Shown here piece by piece: positions 54,785 to 64,000 of a stretch of 64,000 nt of DNA. The position numbers were made by a program, and so were the translations under genes. Below the pieces are notes generated by a model, which saw only the letters and a list, made by a program, of their open reading frames with translations, searched no databases and had not been told where the DNA came from. How positions within the stretch are numbered: position 1 is the stretch's first letter; each line of letters opens with the position of its first letter. The DNA comes from Limnanthes douglasii subsp. nivea (lineage: Eukaryota > Streptophyta > Magnoliopsida > Brassicales > Limnanthaceae): contig JAUPFV010000002.1 in the NCBI GenBank assembly GCA_036936605.1, positions 202,949,273 to 203,013,272 on the forward strand, given 5' to 3'.

Positions 54785-56780
54785 AGCTGGCTTTAAAAGA
54801 AATATTTTATCAAGCAACTACAAACAATATAAAGATTCAAGCTGGCTTTAACTCTGACAATTTGCCATTCAACTACTTGGGGATAACTATTGCAAGTAAT
54901 AATAGAGGGAAGTTTTTTCAGTCTCTTCTTGATAGGATTCAGGATAGAATTGTGGGTTGGGATCTTAAAAACTTATCTTTTGGGGGTAGGTTGACCTTAA
55001 TTAATTATGTGTTAATGCCTATTATTTACTATTGGATGCAAAATTCCCTTGTTCCTAATAATATTATCAAGAAGATTGAGGGTTATTTCAATAAGTTTCT
55101 GCGGAGGTCTAACTATAATGTAAAGGCTATTCACTGGGCTAGTTGGAGTCAGCTTTGTAAACCTCATGCTGAGGGTGGCCTAAACATTAAGAGTCTATAT
55201 GATGTTCAAACTGCTTTCTCTTATAAACTGTGGTACATTTTCAGGAAGAATAATAGCCTGTGGGCATCTCTGATGCACAAGACCTACTGTAAAGACTCTC
55301 ATGCTCTTAAAGTTAAATGCAAAAGCACATATTCAATTGTGTGGAAGAGACTTTTTGCAATCAAAAACTCTGCTGACAAGAAGACTGGCATGACAATCCT
55401 CATATGATAAGTGATCCTAACTCTTTTAGTTGGTTTTTAAATGCAAGTGTGAACTCTTTTTGGAAAAATGATATTTGGGATTACAGTGTTCTTCAAAACA
55501 TCTTGCCCTCTGATAGAATGAATCATATTTCAAAGTATAAAATTGATTCTAATAAGCTTGACAAAATCATTTGGAAGCTTTCAACCAGCAAAGAGTTTGA
55601 TATTAAATCTACTTGGGATAGTATCAGACATACTTATACAAGGTCTGGTCTGTTTGCTAGAATTTGGAATCACTCTATTCCAAAGAAATACTCTTTCTTG
55701 TGCTGGAAGCTTATTAAGGGTTACATTCCTCTTGATAGCATCCTAATGAAAAGACATGTTAGTATAGTTTCTAAGTGCCAATTCTGCTACAACTGTGAAG
55801 AGAAGAACCATCTCTTCGTCAGTTGTAGCTTTTCTTGGCCTCTATGGAACTATTTCAGTAGCCTCTTTAAGATTGATATTAGAAGGCATATGGTCTTAAC
55901 TCATTTCTTGCATACCTGGTTTTGTTTTTCTAAGGCTAAATGCCATGTTACTCACATTATTCCTCAAGTGATTTGCTGGGTTATCTGGAGAAACAGAAAC
56001 TTATCTAAGTTTGATGATTCTCCTGATAATGTCAAGAAGGCTATAGCCAGGATTATTCATATAATCAAAAGTATGGATTTAGCTAACATGATTACTTATA
56101 AGCATTGGTCTAAAGATTTTCATGCTGGTGTTTCCCTAGGTTGCAATTCAGTAATAAAAAATCGGAAAATTCCAAGTTACGTGAGGTTGATTGCTCCGAA
56201 TCCTGAGAGAATGAAGCTCAACGTTGATGGGTCGTGCAATAAGTTTGGTGAATCCAGCACCGGGATCTTGATTCACAACTCTGAGGGTGATGTTCTCCTG
56301 GGTTGTGGCTCTCTTCTTGGAAAGTTAAATCCTCTTTTTGCTGAAATCGGTGTTTTAATTGAAGGCCTGATAAAGTGTAAGCAAAATCAATGGACTGATG
56401 TGGATGTTGAATCGGATAACCTGGTTCTTATCAATCTATTAGCAGATAGAAAGGAGGAATGATACCTGTTTGATTCAATGGAGGTTTGGAGATCTTTAAT
56501 CCATTCTAAGATGTCGATTAGGCATGTATCTCGTCTTCAAAACCAGTGTGGAGACTGGATTGCTAAAGCTGTGATTAATTCAAATAAAAACCTTCAATTT
56601 GTAACTCCCCCGACGAGCTTCGATCGATGGTGTTACTGGAAAGTCTAGGATTAGGATATATTTCTTGAGTTTTGTCGAAACTGTCCTGAGGACCCTATAA
56701 TTCTGTGTAATTTTCAATTTAATCCTAAACATTGTATTTCTCTCAATTTCGTAATAAAATCTTCCACTTGTTTTTTTTTT
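54785..56780 (+). mobile_element. 5'-truncated L1-like LINE with target duplication
   Basis: The insert between the 20-bp duplications carries only the 3' half of ORF2, typical of incomplete reverse transcription. It ends with a run of T (56771-56780) rather than A. At the 5' junction a 17-bp phrase (ATTCAAGCTGGCTTTAA) occurs twice (54781 and 54835), suggesting template switching or a small duplication during insertion. Confidence 0.85.
54862..56580 (+). pseudogene. LINE ORF2 C-terminal part (RT end, zf-RVT, RNase H)
   Basis: A 181-codon piece starts MPFNYLGITIASNNRGK with NYLG, the block after the RT catalytic region, and runs through GGRLTLINYVLMPI and HWASWSQLCKPHAEGGL. After a frame change at about 55400, a 352-codon piece has KSTWDSIRHTY, KYSFLCWKLIKG, CQFCYNCEEKNHLFVSC (zf-RVT). 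It ends with an RNase H domain, KLNVDGSCNKFGESSTG, ESDNLVLINLL (Asp and Glu positions present). A TGA at 56460 interrupts RNase H; sequence after it (SMEVWRSLIHSKM) continues the domain. The long open frames suggest a young insertion. RT fingers/palm and endonuclease are absent. Confidence 0.9.
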
Positions 56781-56800
56781 CAAGCGGTAGTCTATATTCA
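56781..56800. repeat. 20-bp target-site duplication (right) of LINE
   Basis: CAAGCGGTAGTCTATATTCA follows the T run and matches 54765-54784 with one mismatch. Confidence 0.85.
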
Positions 56801-57106
56801 TTCCGTGTTGAGTTACTTTTTGAATTCAACCCAAATCTCTTGGAAGCTGCAGGTGTGAACTTGAAGACAAGAAAAGAACATACTACTCAAAGTCAGAAAA
56901 ATTAAATAGTAATTGTTTTTTCTGATTTTTCACAAAAAGGGTCAAATAGAAAATGAAATACGCACCATCCACACACGTACCTTAATATCTTATGTATTCT
57001 TTGAAGACTTTGTCAACAAATTGCAACTATCTTAACTTTATTCATGACTTGTTCTCATCAAACCTCTCTCTCGCTCAATCCTACAATCCTATGAAAATCG
57101 AAACTT

Positions 57107-57113
57107 TATAAAT
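57107..57113 (+). promoter_or_regulatory. TATA box of the cytochrome b561/DOMON gene
   Basis: TATAAAT lies 117 bp before the ATG. It is followed about 30 bp on by a CA-rich stretch suitable as transcription start and an A-rich leader. Confidence 0.65.
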
Positions 57114-57229
57114 GCTAAACAAACCCAACTTCTAATTTCAGTAACATTTGTCCATCATACACACAGAGCACACATATCTGAATTCTTTTTTCAAAAAACA
57201 CAACGCAATCTTGTATTACAAATTGAGCA

Positions 57230-59055
57230 ATGAAGTCGAACACTCTGTTTTCTGCTCTGCTTTCATTTGCTCTGTTTTTTTCACTGTCATCAGCTCAAAC
57301 TTGTCGAACATCCAATTTCGCAAACAGCAACAACAACCTCCCATCATGTGTAGATCTTCCGGTTCTGAATAGCTTTCTTCACTGGAACTATAACGAAGCC
57401 GCCGGAACAGTTGACATAGCGTTCAGACACAGTGGGACCACCGGATCGAACTGGATATCATGGGGTCTGAACCCGACAGGGGCAGCGATGGCCGGAACAC
57501 AGGCTATTGTGGCTTTCCATAACTCGAGCGGACAATTCCAAGCTTATACGACGCCGTTGGACTCTGCGCCTACGCTTCAGCCCGGGAATTTAAGTTTTGG
57601 AGTTTCGAATATTGTTGCAACTTCTAATGACAATGAAGCTGTTATTTTTGCGACTCTTGCGTTGCCTGCTAATTTGGTCTCGACTAATCAGGTTTGGCAA
57701 GTTGGTCCGGCTCCTGGTGGTAGACCGGGTATTCATCCGACTACCGGTGTTAATATGAGATCGATTGGGGCTATTAATTTCAGTTCAGGACTAACTACTA
57801 CAAATGATGGCGCTGTGAATTCCAGATTAAGGAGGAGAAATGTAAGTTCCTTTTTTTGGTTAATATCTTTTTGGTATTATATTTATATATGAATAATTAA
57901 TACCATGAAAGGATTGGAATTGAATAAATTATGTCATTAGTTTAAGCTTTTTTCATAGAATTTCGGTTTGAAATTTGATAACTTTCTTGATGGGTGTTTG
58001 GTGTTTGTTGTCATGTTGGTGATGTATTAGGTGAGTTATGGCTTTAGCTTTAGACTTTAGTTTAGTCATTATCTAATGTGTCTTCTTACTAGACATAAAA
58101 TTATTAAGACTAGTTTGTCTACTGACCTCACTAGTCTTCTTTTGTTGGTTGAGTATCAAATTGTATATTAGTTTAAATTTCAATTGTTTTCAACTTCATT
58201 CTATGATTAGGATCTCAATTCTTTAAAATATGGACTAAAGATTATACTTTTGCTGAGCAAATATTGAATTTTTAATGATTTCAGATTCATGGGGTGCTAA
58301 ATGCGGTGAGCTGGGGTATTCTGATGCCGATCGGAGCCATAATGGCTAGATACGTGAAAGTGTTTGCAGACCCGACATGGTTTTACCTTCATGTAGGTGT
58401 TCAAAGTTCTGCCTATATCATTGGTGTTGCCGGATGGGCTACTGGTCTTAAACTTGGAAGCGAATCTCCGGGGTTTCAATATGATAAGCACAGGAATATC
58501 GGCATTACCCTCTTCGTCTTTGCCACTCTTCAGGTAATAACAGTTGCTCAAGAAAATTAAAACCAAACACTCATGAATCCGAATTTTAGCTTTAAACCTC
58601 ATACTGTTGGTCATTTTTCAGCCACGCATGCACAAATTTGAGTAACTTGCATAAAAACGTTTAGAGGAATGATTGACTAAAATTTGTTCACTAATATATG
58701 TACTAGAATATGATTCTAAGATAAGCTTATCATTTTTTAGGCATTTGCTATACTTCTGCGGCCAAAGCCAGACCACAAATACAGACTATACTGGAACGTC
58801 TACCACCACTCGGTCGGATACGCTACGATCATCCTAAGCATCATCAATGTTTTCGAGGGTTTCAAGATCTTGCAATTGGCTGAACAATGGAGATGGACAT
58901 ACAAGGGCATTATCATATCCCTGGGCGTGATTGCGATCATATTGGAAGCCATAACTTGGGCCATTGTTCTGAAGAGAAAGAAGACGGCCTCAAGTAAATA
59001 CGAACATCAAGGATATGGCAATGGAAATGGTGCCAGTACACAACAGATGGTGTAG
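57230..59055 (+). CDS. Cytochrome b561 and DOMON domain-containing protein (three exons)
   Basis: Exons are 57230-57841, 58285-58533 and 58741-59055, joined at phase-0 GT-AG introns (GTAAGT...TTTCAG; GTAATA...TTTTAG); the product has 391 residues. Residues 1-22 form a signal peptide ([13 protein letters not shown]). The DOMON domain spans about 45-170 ([26 protein letters not shown]), with Met88 and His169 placed like the heme-b ligands reported for AIR12. A cytochrome b561 core of five predicted membrane spans follows (about 206-225, 238-258, 275-292, 308-325, 344-364). The four usual heme His are at 206 ([11 protein letters not shown]), 240 (FYLHVGVQ), 273 (KHRNIGI) and 309/310 (VYHHSVGY). 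The basic cytosolic tail ends Gly/Asn-rich. Family members are thought to move electrons from ascorbate across the plasma membrane. The length is normal, with no break: the one intact host gene here. Confidence 0.96.
57842..58284 (+). other. Intron 1 of the cytochrome b561/DOMON gene
   Basis: The 443-bp phase-0 intron lies between the DOMON exon and the b561 core. It is T-rich with GTAAGT donor and TTTCAG acceptor, so the domain border coincides with the exon border. Confidence 0.93.
58534..58740 (+). other. Intron 2 of the cytochrome b561/DOMON gene
   Basis: The 207-bp phase-0 intron with GTAATA donor and TTTTTTAG acceptor lies after codon 287 (FATLQ), inside the third membrane span. Confidence 0.93.
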
Positions 59056-59559
59056 AGTTTATATGATAAGAGTACTTATAGAAGTATATAGAGCTTTTCT
59101 TTCAATTATTTTAAGGTCTTGTTCTATATATAGTTCTTAACGACCTCATTGTTTATTTTTCTATTGTGATATGATGATTATTTGTAGTTAAGTGAATTTT
59201 GTTGGTAATATATATTACCGAATGTATCGATTCTATTTAATTATTTTAGTATTTATGTTCACTTTTAATTACTTATTTAGTCTATATAGCCTTTATAAAT
59301 TAATCCGAATATAATTTGATGCAAAATTAATTAAGATTCGTTACTTTAAATATTGTATTCCGGTTAACGAGACATTGTTTTTATATAAAAATATTGATAC
59401 ACTTCTATATACGGAAAGGTTATTGTTTTTATTTTATTACATATCCTTATATGCATTAACAAATTCATTAGGTTAAAACCTAAATATTATGCCACTAATA
59501 AATAAATAGTTTGTTTAAGCTATAGGATTGGCTCCTCGGAATCGGACCAAATGGTCATC
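59056..59559 (+). other. 3' UTR and AT-rich flank of the b561/DOMON gene
   Basis: No gene is seen. T-rich sequence after the stop (TGTTCTATATATAG, TTGTTTATTTTTCTATTGTGA at 59150s) is typical of plant 3' ends; no canonical AATAAA is obvious close to the stop. Confidence 0.5.
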
Positions 59560-61300
59560 CAAATATACAGCAATTGAGTGTCTTATGCATATAGTAAATC
59601 TAGTATCCATTGCATCCAATGAATCTATTCTTTAGATAATAACGCATCAACATTTCAGACTTACACCAGTCTCATTCAGTTCATGAGCTTTCAAATTGGT
59701 AATACTTTGGTAAAAGAATTTGAAATATTTTTTTCTTTATCAAGCTGAGCTGTCTCATATTTCTCTTTCTCCATCACGTCGCTTATGAAGTGCAGCTTAA
59801 CGTCTACGTGTTTAGTTTATCTCATGGTACTTAGGATTTCCCATTAAATAAATAACACTAGTATTTTCATAGAACAAGACTACATCTTGCTTTGTACTAG
59901 TGAGTTCACTCAACAATCTCTTTAATCAAATAACTTTCTTGATGGCTTTTGTAGCAGCCATATACTCAAATTTAGTAGATGACGATGGAACAAAATTATG
60001 TATACAAAACTTCTAACTAACCGTTCCTCTAAGCATAATAAACGATTAACCTGAAGTAGACTTCCTTGTGTCGAGGTAAACTGCATAATCAGAGTCTATA
60101 TATCCTTTCAGTACAGTATTAGTTGTATCCTTCTGATTATAACAAAACCCTGTAATAGTGAGCCATTTAATTATCTCATGAGCCATTTGAGTATATGAAG
60201 ATTCGAATTATCTTGATTCGACGTAAATCTGCTCAAAATACTTACGACATAAGAAAGATCAGGTCTCGTACAAATCATTGCATACATAATGCATCTAATA
60301 AAATTGGCACAAGGTATCTACTTTGTATAATTCTTATTTGATGCTTTAGTTGGTGCTTGAGTGGCAGTGAGTTTTCATTGAAAACTAATGAGATTTCCAA
60401 CCGGTTTTCCTTCGGACATCGAGAACTTTCTTAGGATCATTTGTATATAATATCATAAGAATAAATACCCCTTAAGTCCGTTCATATTGATCTTAAGAGA
60501 AATTATCCTATTAGCCTATCTCATATCATTCATCTTAAACTCGTCTTTCAGATGATTTTTTACAACTTAAATCTCCATCATATATTTTCCAATTATTAGT
60601 ATATCATCTACATACAATAACAATATGACTTGTATCTTTATTTTTATTTCACATTCCAATAGACGGATTTATCGTAAAAACTATAAATATATGTAAGGGA
60701 TCTGATAAATGAATGGATACTTATATTCCACTGCATCGACGACTATTTCAACCCATAAATGAGTATTTGTAACAAACACATATAACACTTATTTCATTTT
60801 CTATATCCATTTGGTTGACATATGTAAAGTGTTTTTCTAATTCACCATTCATGAAGGTAGTATAATATCAATTTCATTTATTTGAAGATCAAATCTATTA
60901 ATAATTGACTTCAGAACTCCGATTGAGGGTTTTTTACAACTGACGAAAATATATTATTAAACTAACACCATCATTTTACGTAAAGATCTTAGACATGATC
61001 TAGTCTTGTATCTTGGTAACTCAACATCACGAATACATGGATTTCTCTTGAATATCAATTTACTCCTGACCATTTTCTAACTTTTCGAATGGTTCACAAG
61101 AATCAAAGTGTTTATCTTCTTGAGAGATCTTAGTTCTTCTTTCATGGTCATGAGCAACTTGTCTTTATCAGTGCTCTTGATAGCTTATGATATATTTTGG
61201 GTTCAAGACGATCTCCATGCATTTTAATTGATAAAACATAACCAATTACATCTGAAAAACCATACCTTTATGGTTGTTTGTTTGGTCTCCGTGCCCTATC
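59560..61300 (-). pseudogene. Heavily decayed Ty1/copia pol remnant (copia 3)
   Basis: No long frame survives, but minus-strand fragments follow the copia order from right to left. Near 60850-60780 are RT-like pieces, near 60620-60585 ILLLYVDDILIIG (RT catalytic motif), and near 59830-59770 TKHVDVKLHFI, the conserved end of copia RNase H. Between them are pieces like the 'TKSTSGY' RNase H block (60060s). No LTRs were recognised. Confidence 0.75.
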
Positions 61301-61559
61301 CCTCGTCTGATGATAACTGTCATAGTCATGTTGCTCTCCCATATGATCATCCTAAAGCCCTGGAACTATAAACCCTCGATATACTTTAGACTCATGCAGT
61401 GGTTAAACCTCTTATATATGTCCCGAAAAGTAACCAGGCCTAAACAAAGCAATGTTCATAATTAAAGAACCTCATGATGAAGAAGGGAGTTCGGATTGTG
61501 GATACAAACCCTCGAAGAAAAAATCTCCCAATTAAGTCTATTGTTGGCCCACAACAATG

Positions 61560-62430
61560 GGCGATGCAAAAAATAAGGTCAATTATTATAAAATATATCA
61601 AATTTTATCCAAGTCTATCTAGGTCTCGAACGTACTATTAAGTATAATATTTGAAGTAACTCTTTTCAAAAAACGGGTAACAGACATCATTGGTCATCTT
61701 CCTTAAGCTTGTAAGGGAAGATTTTTTTTATAGTAGCAGCATATTACTTCTCAAAATGGATGGAATATCAAGCACTAACAATCAACACATCAATATAAAC
61801 TGATAAATTTCTGGAAACAAACATTTACTACTTCTATGGAATACCAAAATTAATCATTATGGAAAATGGGATTCACTTTTAAAATGATAAATTAGGTATA
61901 ATGCAACAAACTCATCTTATTTTCATCTACAATCAAATGGTCACATAGAAGTTACCAACCAAACAATATATGAATAGATTAAGAAAATATTAAAAGGAGA
62001 AACATGTAACTGGCCAAGATTTCTACTAGAATTTCTATGGTCGTACATAACTACAACGAGGATAGAAAAAAACACCATTCACACTGGTATATGACCTTGA
62101 AATAGTGGTACCATCTAAAATACAATACCCTCTTACGAAACTCAACTTACAAGGAATGATGCCATTTGGAAGAGAGAAATACAAAACTTTCTTGGATATT
62201 GGAGAAGAAAGTTAAAGCTCATCAATGTTTAGAGCTTTACAAATCTATATTGTGAAACAAATATAACTCTAGTTTTTTATTATAAAGTTTTAAGCAGATT
62301 ATAAAGTCCTAAGAATGGTGTTTCTTCATAAAAATATATAAGGCTCTCGGTAAGGTGACCCCAAATTTGGAATGCCTCTATAATTTGAAGAATCAATAGA
62401 AAAGTCAGGATTTATTAGCTGCTGAAAAAT
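61560..62430 (+). pseudogene. Decayed Ty3/gypsy integrase remnant
   Basis: Plus-strand frames show integrase landmarks: FIVAADYFSKWMEYQAL (61725 on), YFYGIPKLIIMENGIHF (61830s), HLIFIYNQMVT for the usual HPQANGQ block (61920s), TPFTLVYDLEIVVPSKI (62075 on). A C-terminal YKVLRMVFLHKNI and DPKFGMPL stretch (62300s) corresponds to DLVLRK...LxPxWxGPY. Many stops are present. It is in the opposite orientation to gypsy elements 1 and 2. Confidence 0.75.
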
Positions 62431-64000
62431 AAAGAAAACTAGCTCCGACACCCGTGAAATATAAAACACGAAAGCCTTTATTTTCCCCATAGTGTACAAC
62501 ATTTTTATTCATTTATTGTATTTTGTAAATTGTTGTACTTTCGCGAAAGATGTATTCATATTCGAAACATCTGATAATTAAAAATCATTTAAAACACATC
62601 ATGCCATTCAATCAAAGAGTAAACCTACAAATTTTTCTATAACATATAAAAGAGTGAATCTACAGATTTTGTAAAAATATATCAAGTGAATCCATCGATT
62701 TTTCTAAATTTAATCAAGAAGTAAATTTAAGGTTTCTACTAAAATAAAAACAACCAATCTAAGGTTATAACAACACCAAAATAAAAGAATATAAGTATCT
62801 GAATAAAGCTATAAGCTAAAAATAAAGTAAGACTAACACTTCATGAGCTACAACATCCACACAGATAAAGATAAGACCAAAAAAAAGTTTTTTGGCACTT
62901 CGAGAAACAAATAAATTCATTGATAATTGTAGGAATATTCCTAAAAGAAAATTTAATAGAAATCAAGAGTTCTTTTAAAATTAAATAATAAAACTTTAGT
63001 ACTCTATATATAAAAAAAATAAATTGCCCACGTATTCTCTAGAATACATGTACATATGGATATGATATATCTAAATGAATAAATTCACTTTCAAAGATTA
63101 AAACCTTATAGAATTGACCAATCAAATAGACGTAGTTCATAATATAATCATATTTAAAGGATTACACTTTATACAAAACACCATTTGTGATAAAAACATT
63201 GAAACATGAAGATATGTAGCATCCAAATCAACTAGAGAAGTATTTTCAGATGCATGAACCATAGTCTCACCTGAAAGAGTACAAGAAACATTGGTAAACG
63301 TAGATAGAAGAGTTACGCTTGATTTTTCTCACCTGAAAGAGTACAAGAAACATTGGTAAACGTAGATAGAAGAGTTACGCTTGATTTTTCAGAATAGGCA
63401 GCTAGTGAAGCTTAAAAACAATTTAAAGATTAATATATAAAACAATAAAATGTATATTTTATTTTAATATATATATATATATATACCAATTACTAATATC
63501 TTACTTAAAACATATATTGTATGCAACTACGTTTAATATTTCTTGTTTTTCTAGAATTATTAGTTTTATATAAAAATACTTTATGAGACATGGCTTCTAG
63601 TTGTTTTGATATTCCGTGTTAGTGATGAAAGAATTTCATTTCTTAAGACAATGTCACAAAGATAAGACGAAATATAACCAAAGGTAATCTTATTGTCTCT
63701 GTTACAATGATTAGATCTCTTATTTATAGTATTTTTTAATCGCTAAATTATAGGGTTTGATGACATGTGTATCTCTACTACACGTGTCAATAATCTATTA
63801 CAAAGGATATATAAAATTCTTATTTTACCACTAAACTGCCATGAACATTTTAATAATACATTACATCTTCCTTAAACATTATAATACATGTAAGTCTTTT
63901 ACATCTTGAATTGAACATCTTTTGACATTGATTAATTCGTTCATGTATGTGTTTGACGATCCTCTTATTTGGTTATGCTCTTTTATTATTTTCTCTTCGT
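62431..64000. other. AT-rich terminal region without recognised gene
   Basis: Contains the exact 62-bp tandem duplication listed separately and a (TA)n run near 63466-63484. No coding sequence or RNA gene was seen. Confidence 0.5.
63266..63389. repeat. Exact 62-bp tandem duplication
   Basis: Two adjacent, apparently identical copies (anchored by ACCTGAAAGAGTACAAG at 63269 and 63331), ending GTTACGCTTGATTTTTC. Identity indicates a recent duplication or an assembly artefact. Confidence 0.9.

Noticed and set aside
63600..64000. Possible copia LTR (TGTTAGTGATGAAAG start, TATTTATAG inside)
   Set aside because: Only one copy, no PBS or PPT next to it, and the end is outside the window.

Overview
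This is repeat-dominated nuclear DNA from a flowering plant, probably a eudicot. The evidence is a spliced cytochrome b561/DOMON gene with typical plant introns, plant lineages of Ty1/copia and Ty3/gypsy elements, L1-like LINEs, a tRNA-derived SINE family, a Mutator-like element carrying an Ulp1-type protease gene, and a piece of plastid DNA. The species cannot be named from the sequence. A run of 100 Ns (26355-26454) marks an assembly join.

Layout: 1-5174 is a degenerate Ty3/gypsy element of Tat type (minus strand: gag, protease, RT, RNase H, integrase; left end outside the window), followed by leader/LTR-like DNA to about 5900. 5925-7852 is a decayed LINE ORF1 (minus). 9383-13922 looks like a deleted plus-strand gypsy element: a gag remnant, then an antisense coiled-coil ORF (12656 to 10811), then an LTR (13334-13922). 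14138-17651 is a decayed LINE ORF2 (plus). 19312-26309 holds an intron-containing 'gypsy-type transposon' ORF on the plus strand, convergent with a minus-strand Tat-like pol. The two are best read as one element with an antisense accessory ORF. After the gap, 26455 to about 27680 is plastid-derived DNA (petG pseudogene, trnW-CCA, and an apparent accD leader).

28284-32928 is a nearly complete Ty1/copia element with LTRs, PBS, PPT and a 5-bp target duplication; one reading frame is broken only by three TAG codons. 33209-33423 is a SINE. 34945-46123 is an 11.2-kb Mutator-like element. It carries a mutated MURA-like transposase (plus), a small acidic-protein gene (minus), a long DUF1985/Ulp1-like gene (minus), and a striking family of about 20-nt quasi-palindromes (TTCGCAT...ATGCGAA) confined to its introns and intergenic DNA. 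47648-52241 is a rearranged copia element, 52248-53015 a TRIM-like miniature LTR element, and 54785-56780 a 5'-truncated LINE bounded by a 20-bp target duplication.

The only convincing host protein gene is 57230-59055 (three exons, 391 aa): a secreted-then-membrane DOMON/cytochrome b561 electron-transfer protein. From 59560 to the end lie decayed copia and gypsy remnants and AT-rich DNA.

The most unusual structure is the hairpin-repeat family of the Mutator-like element. Next come the antisense ORFs of the Tat-like gypsy elements and the mutated catalytic position of the Ulp1-like protein.
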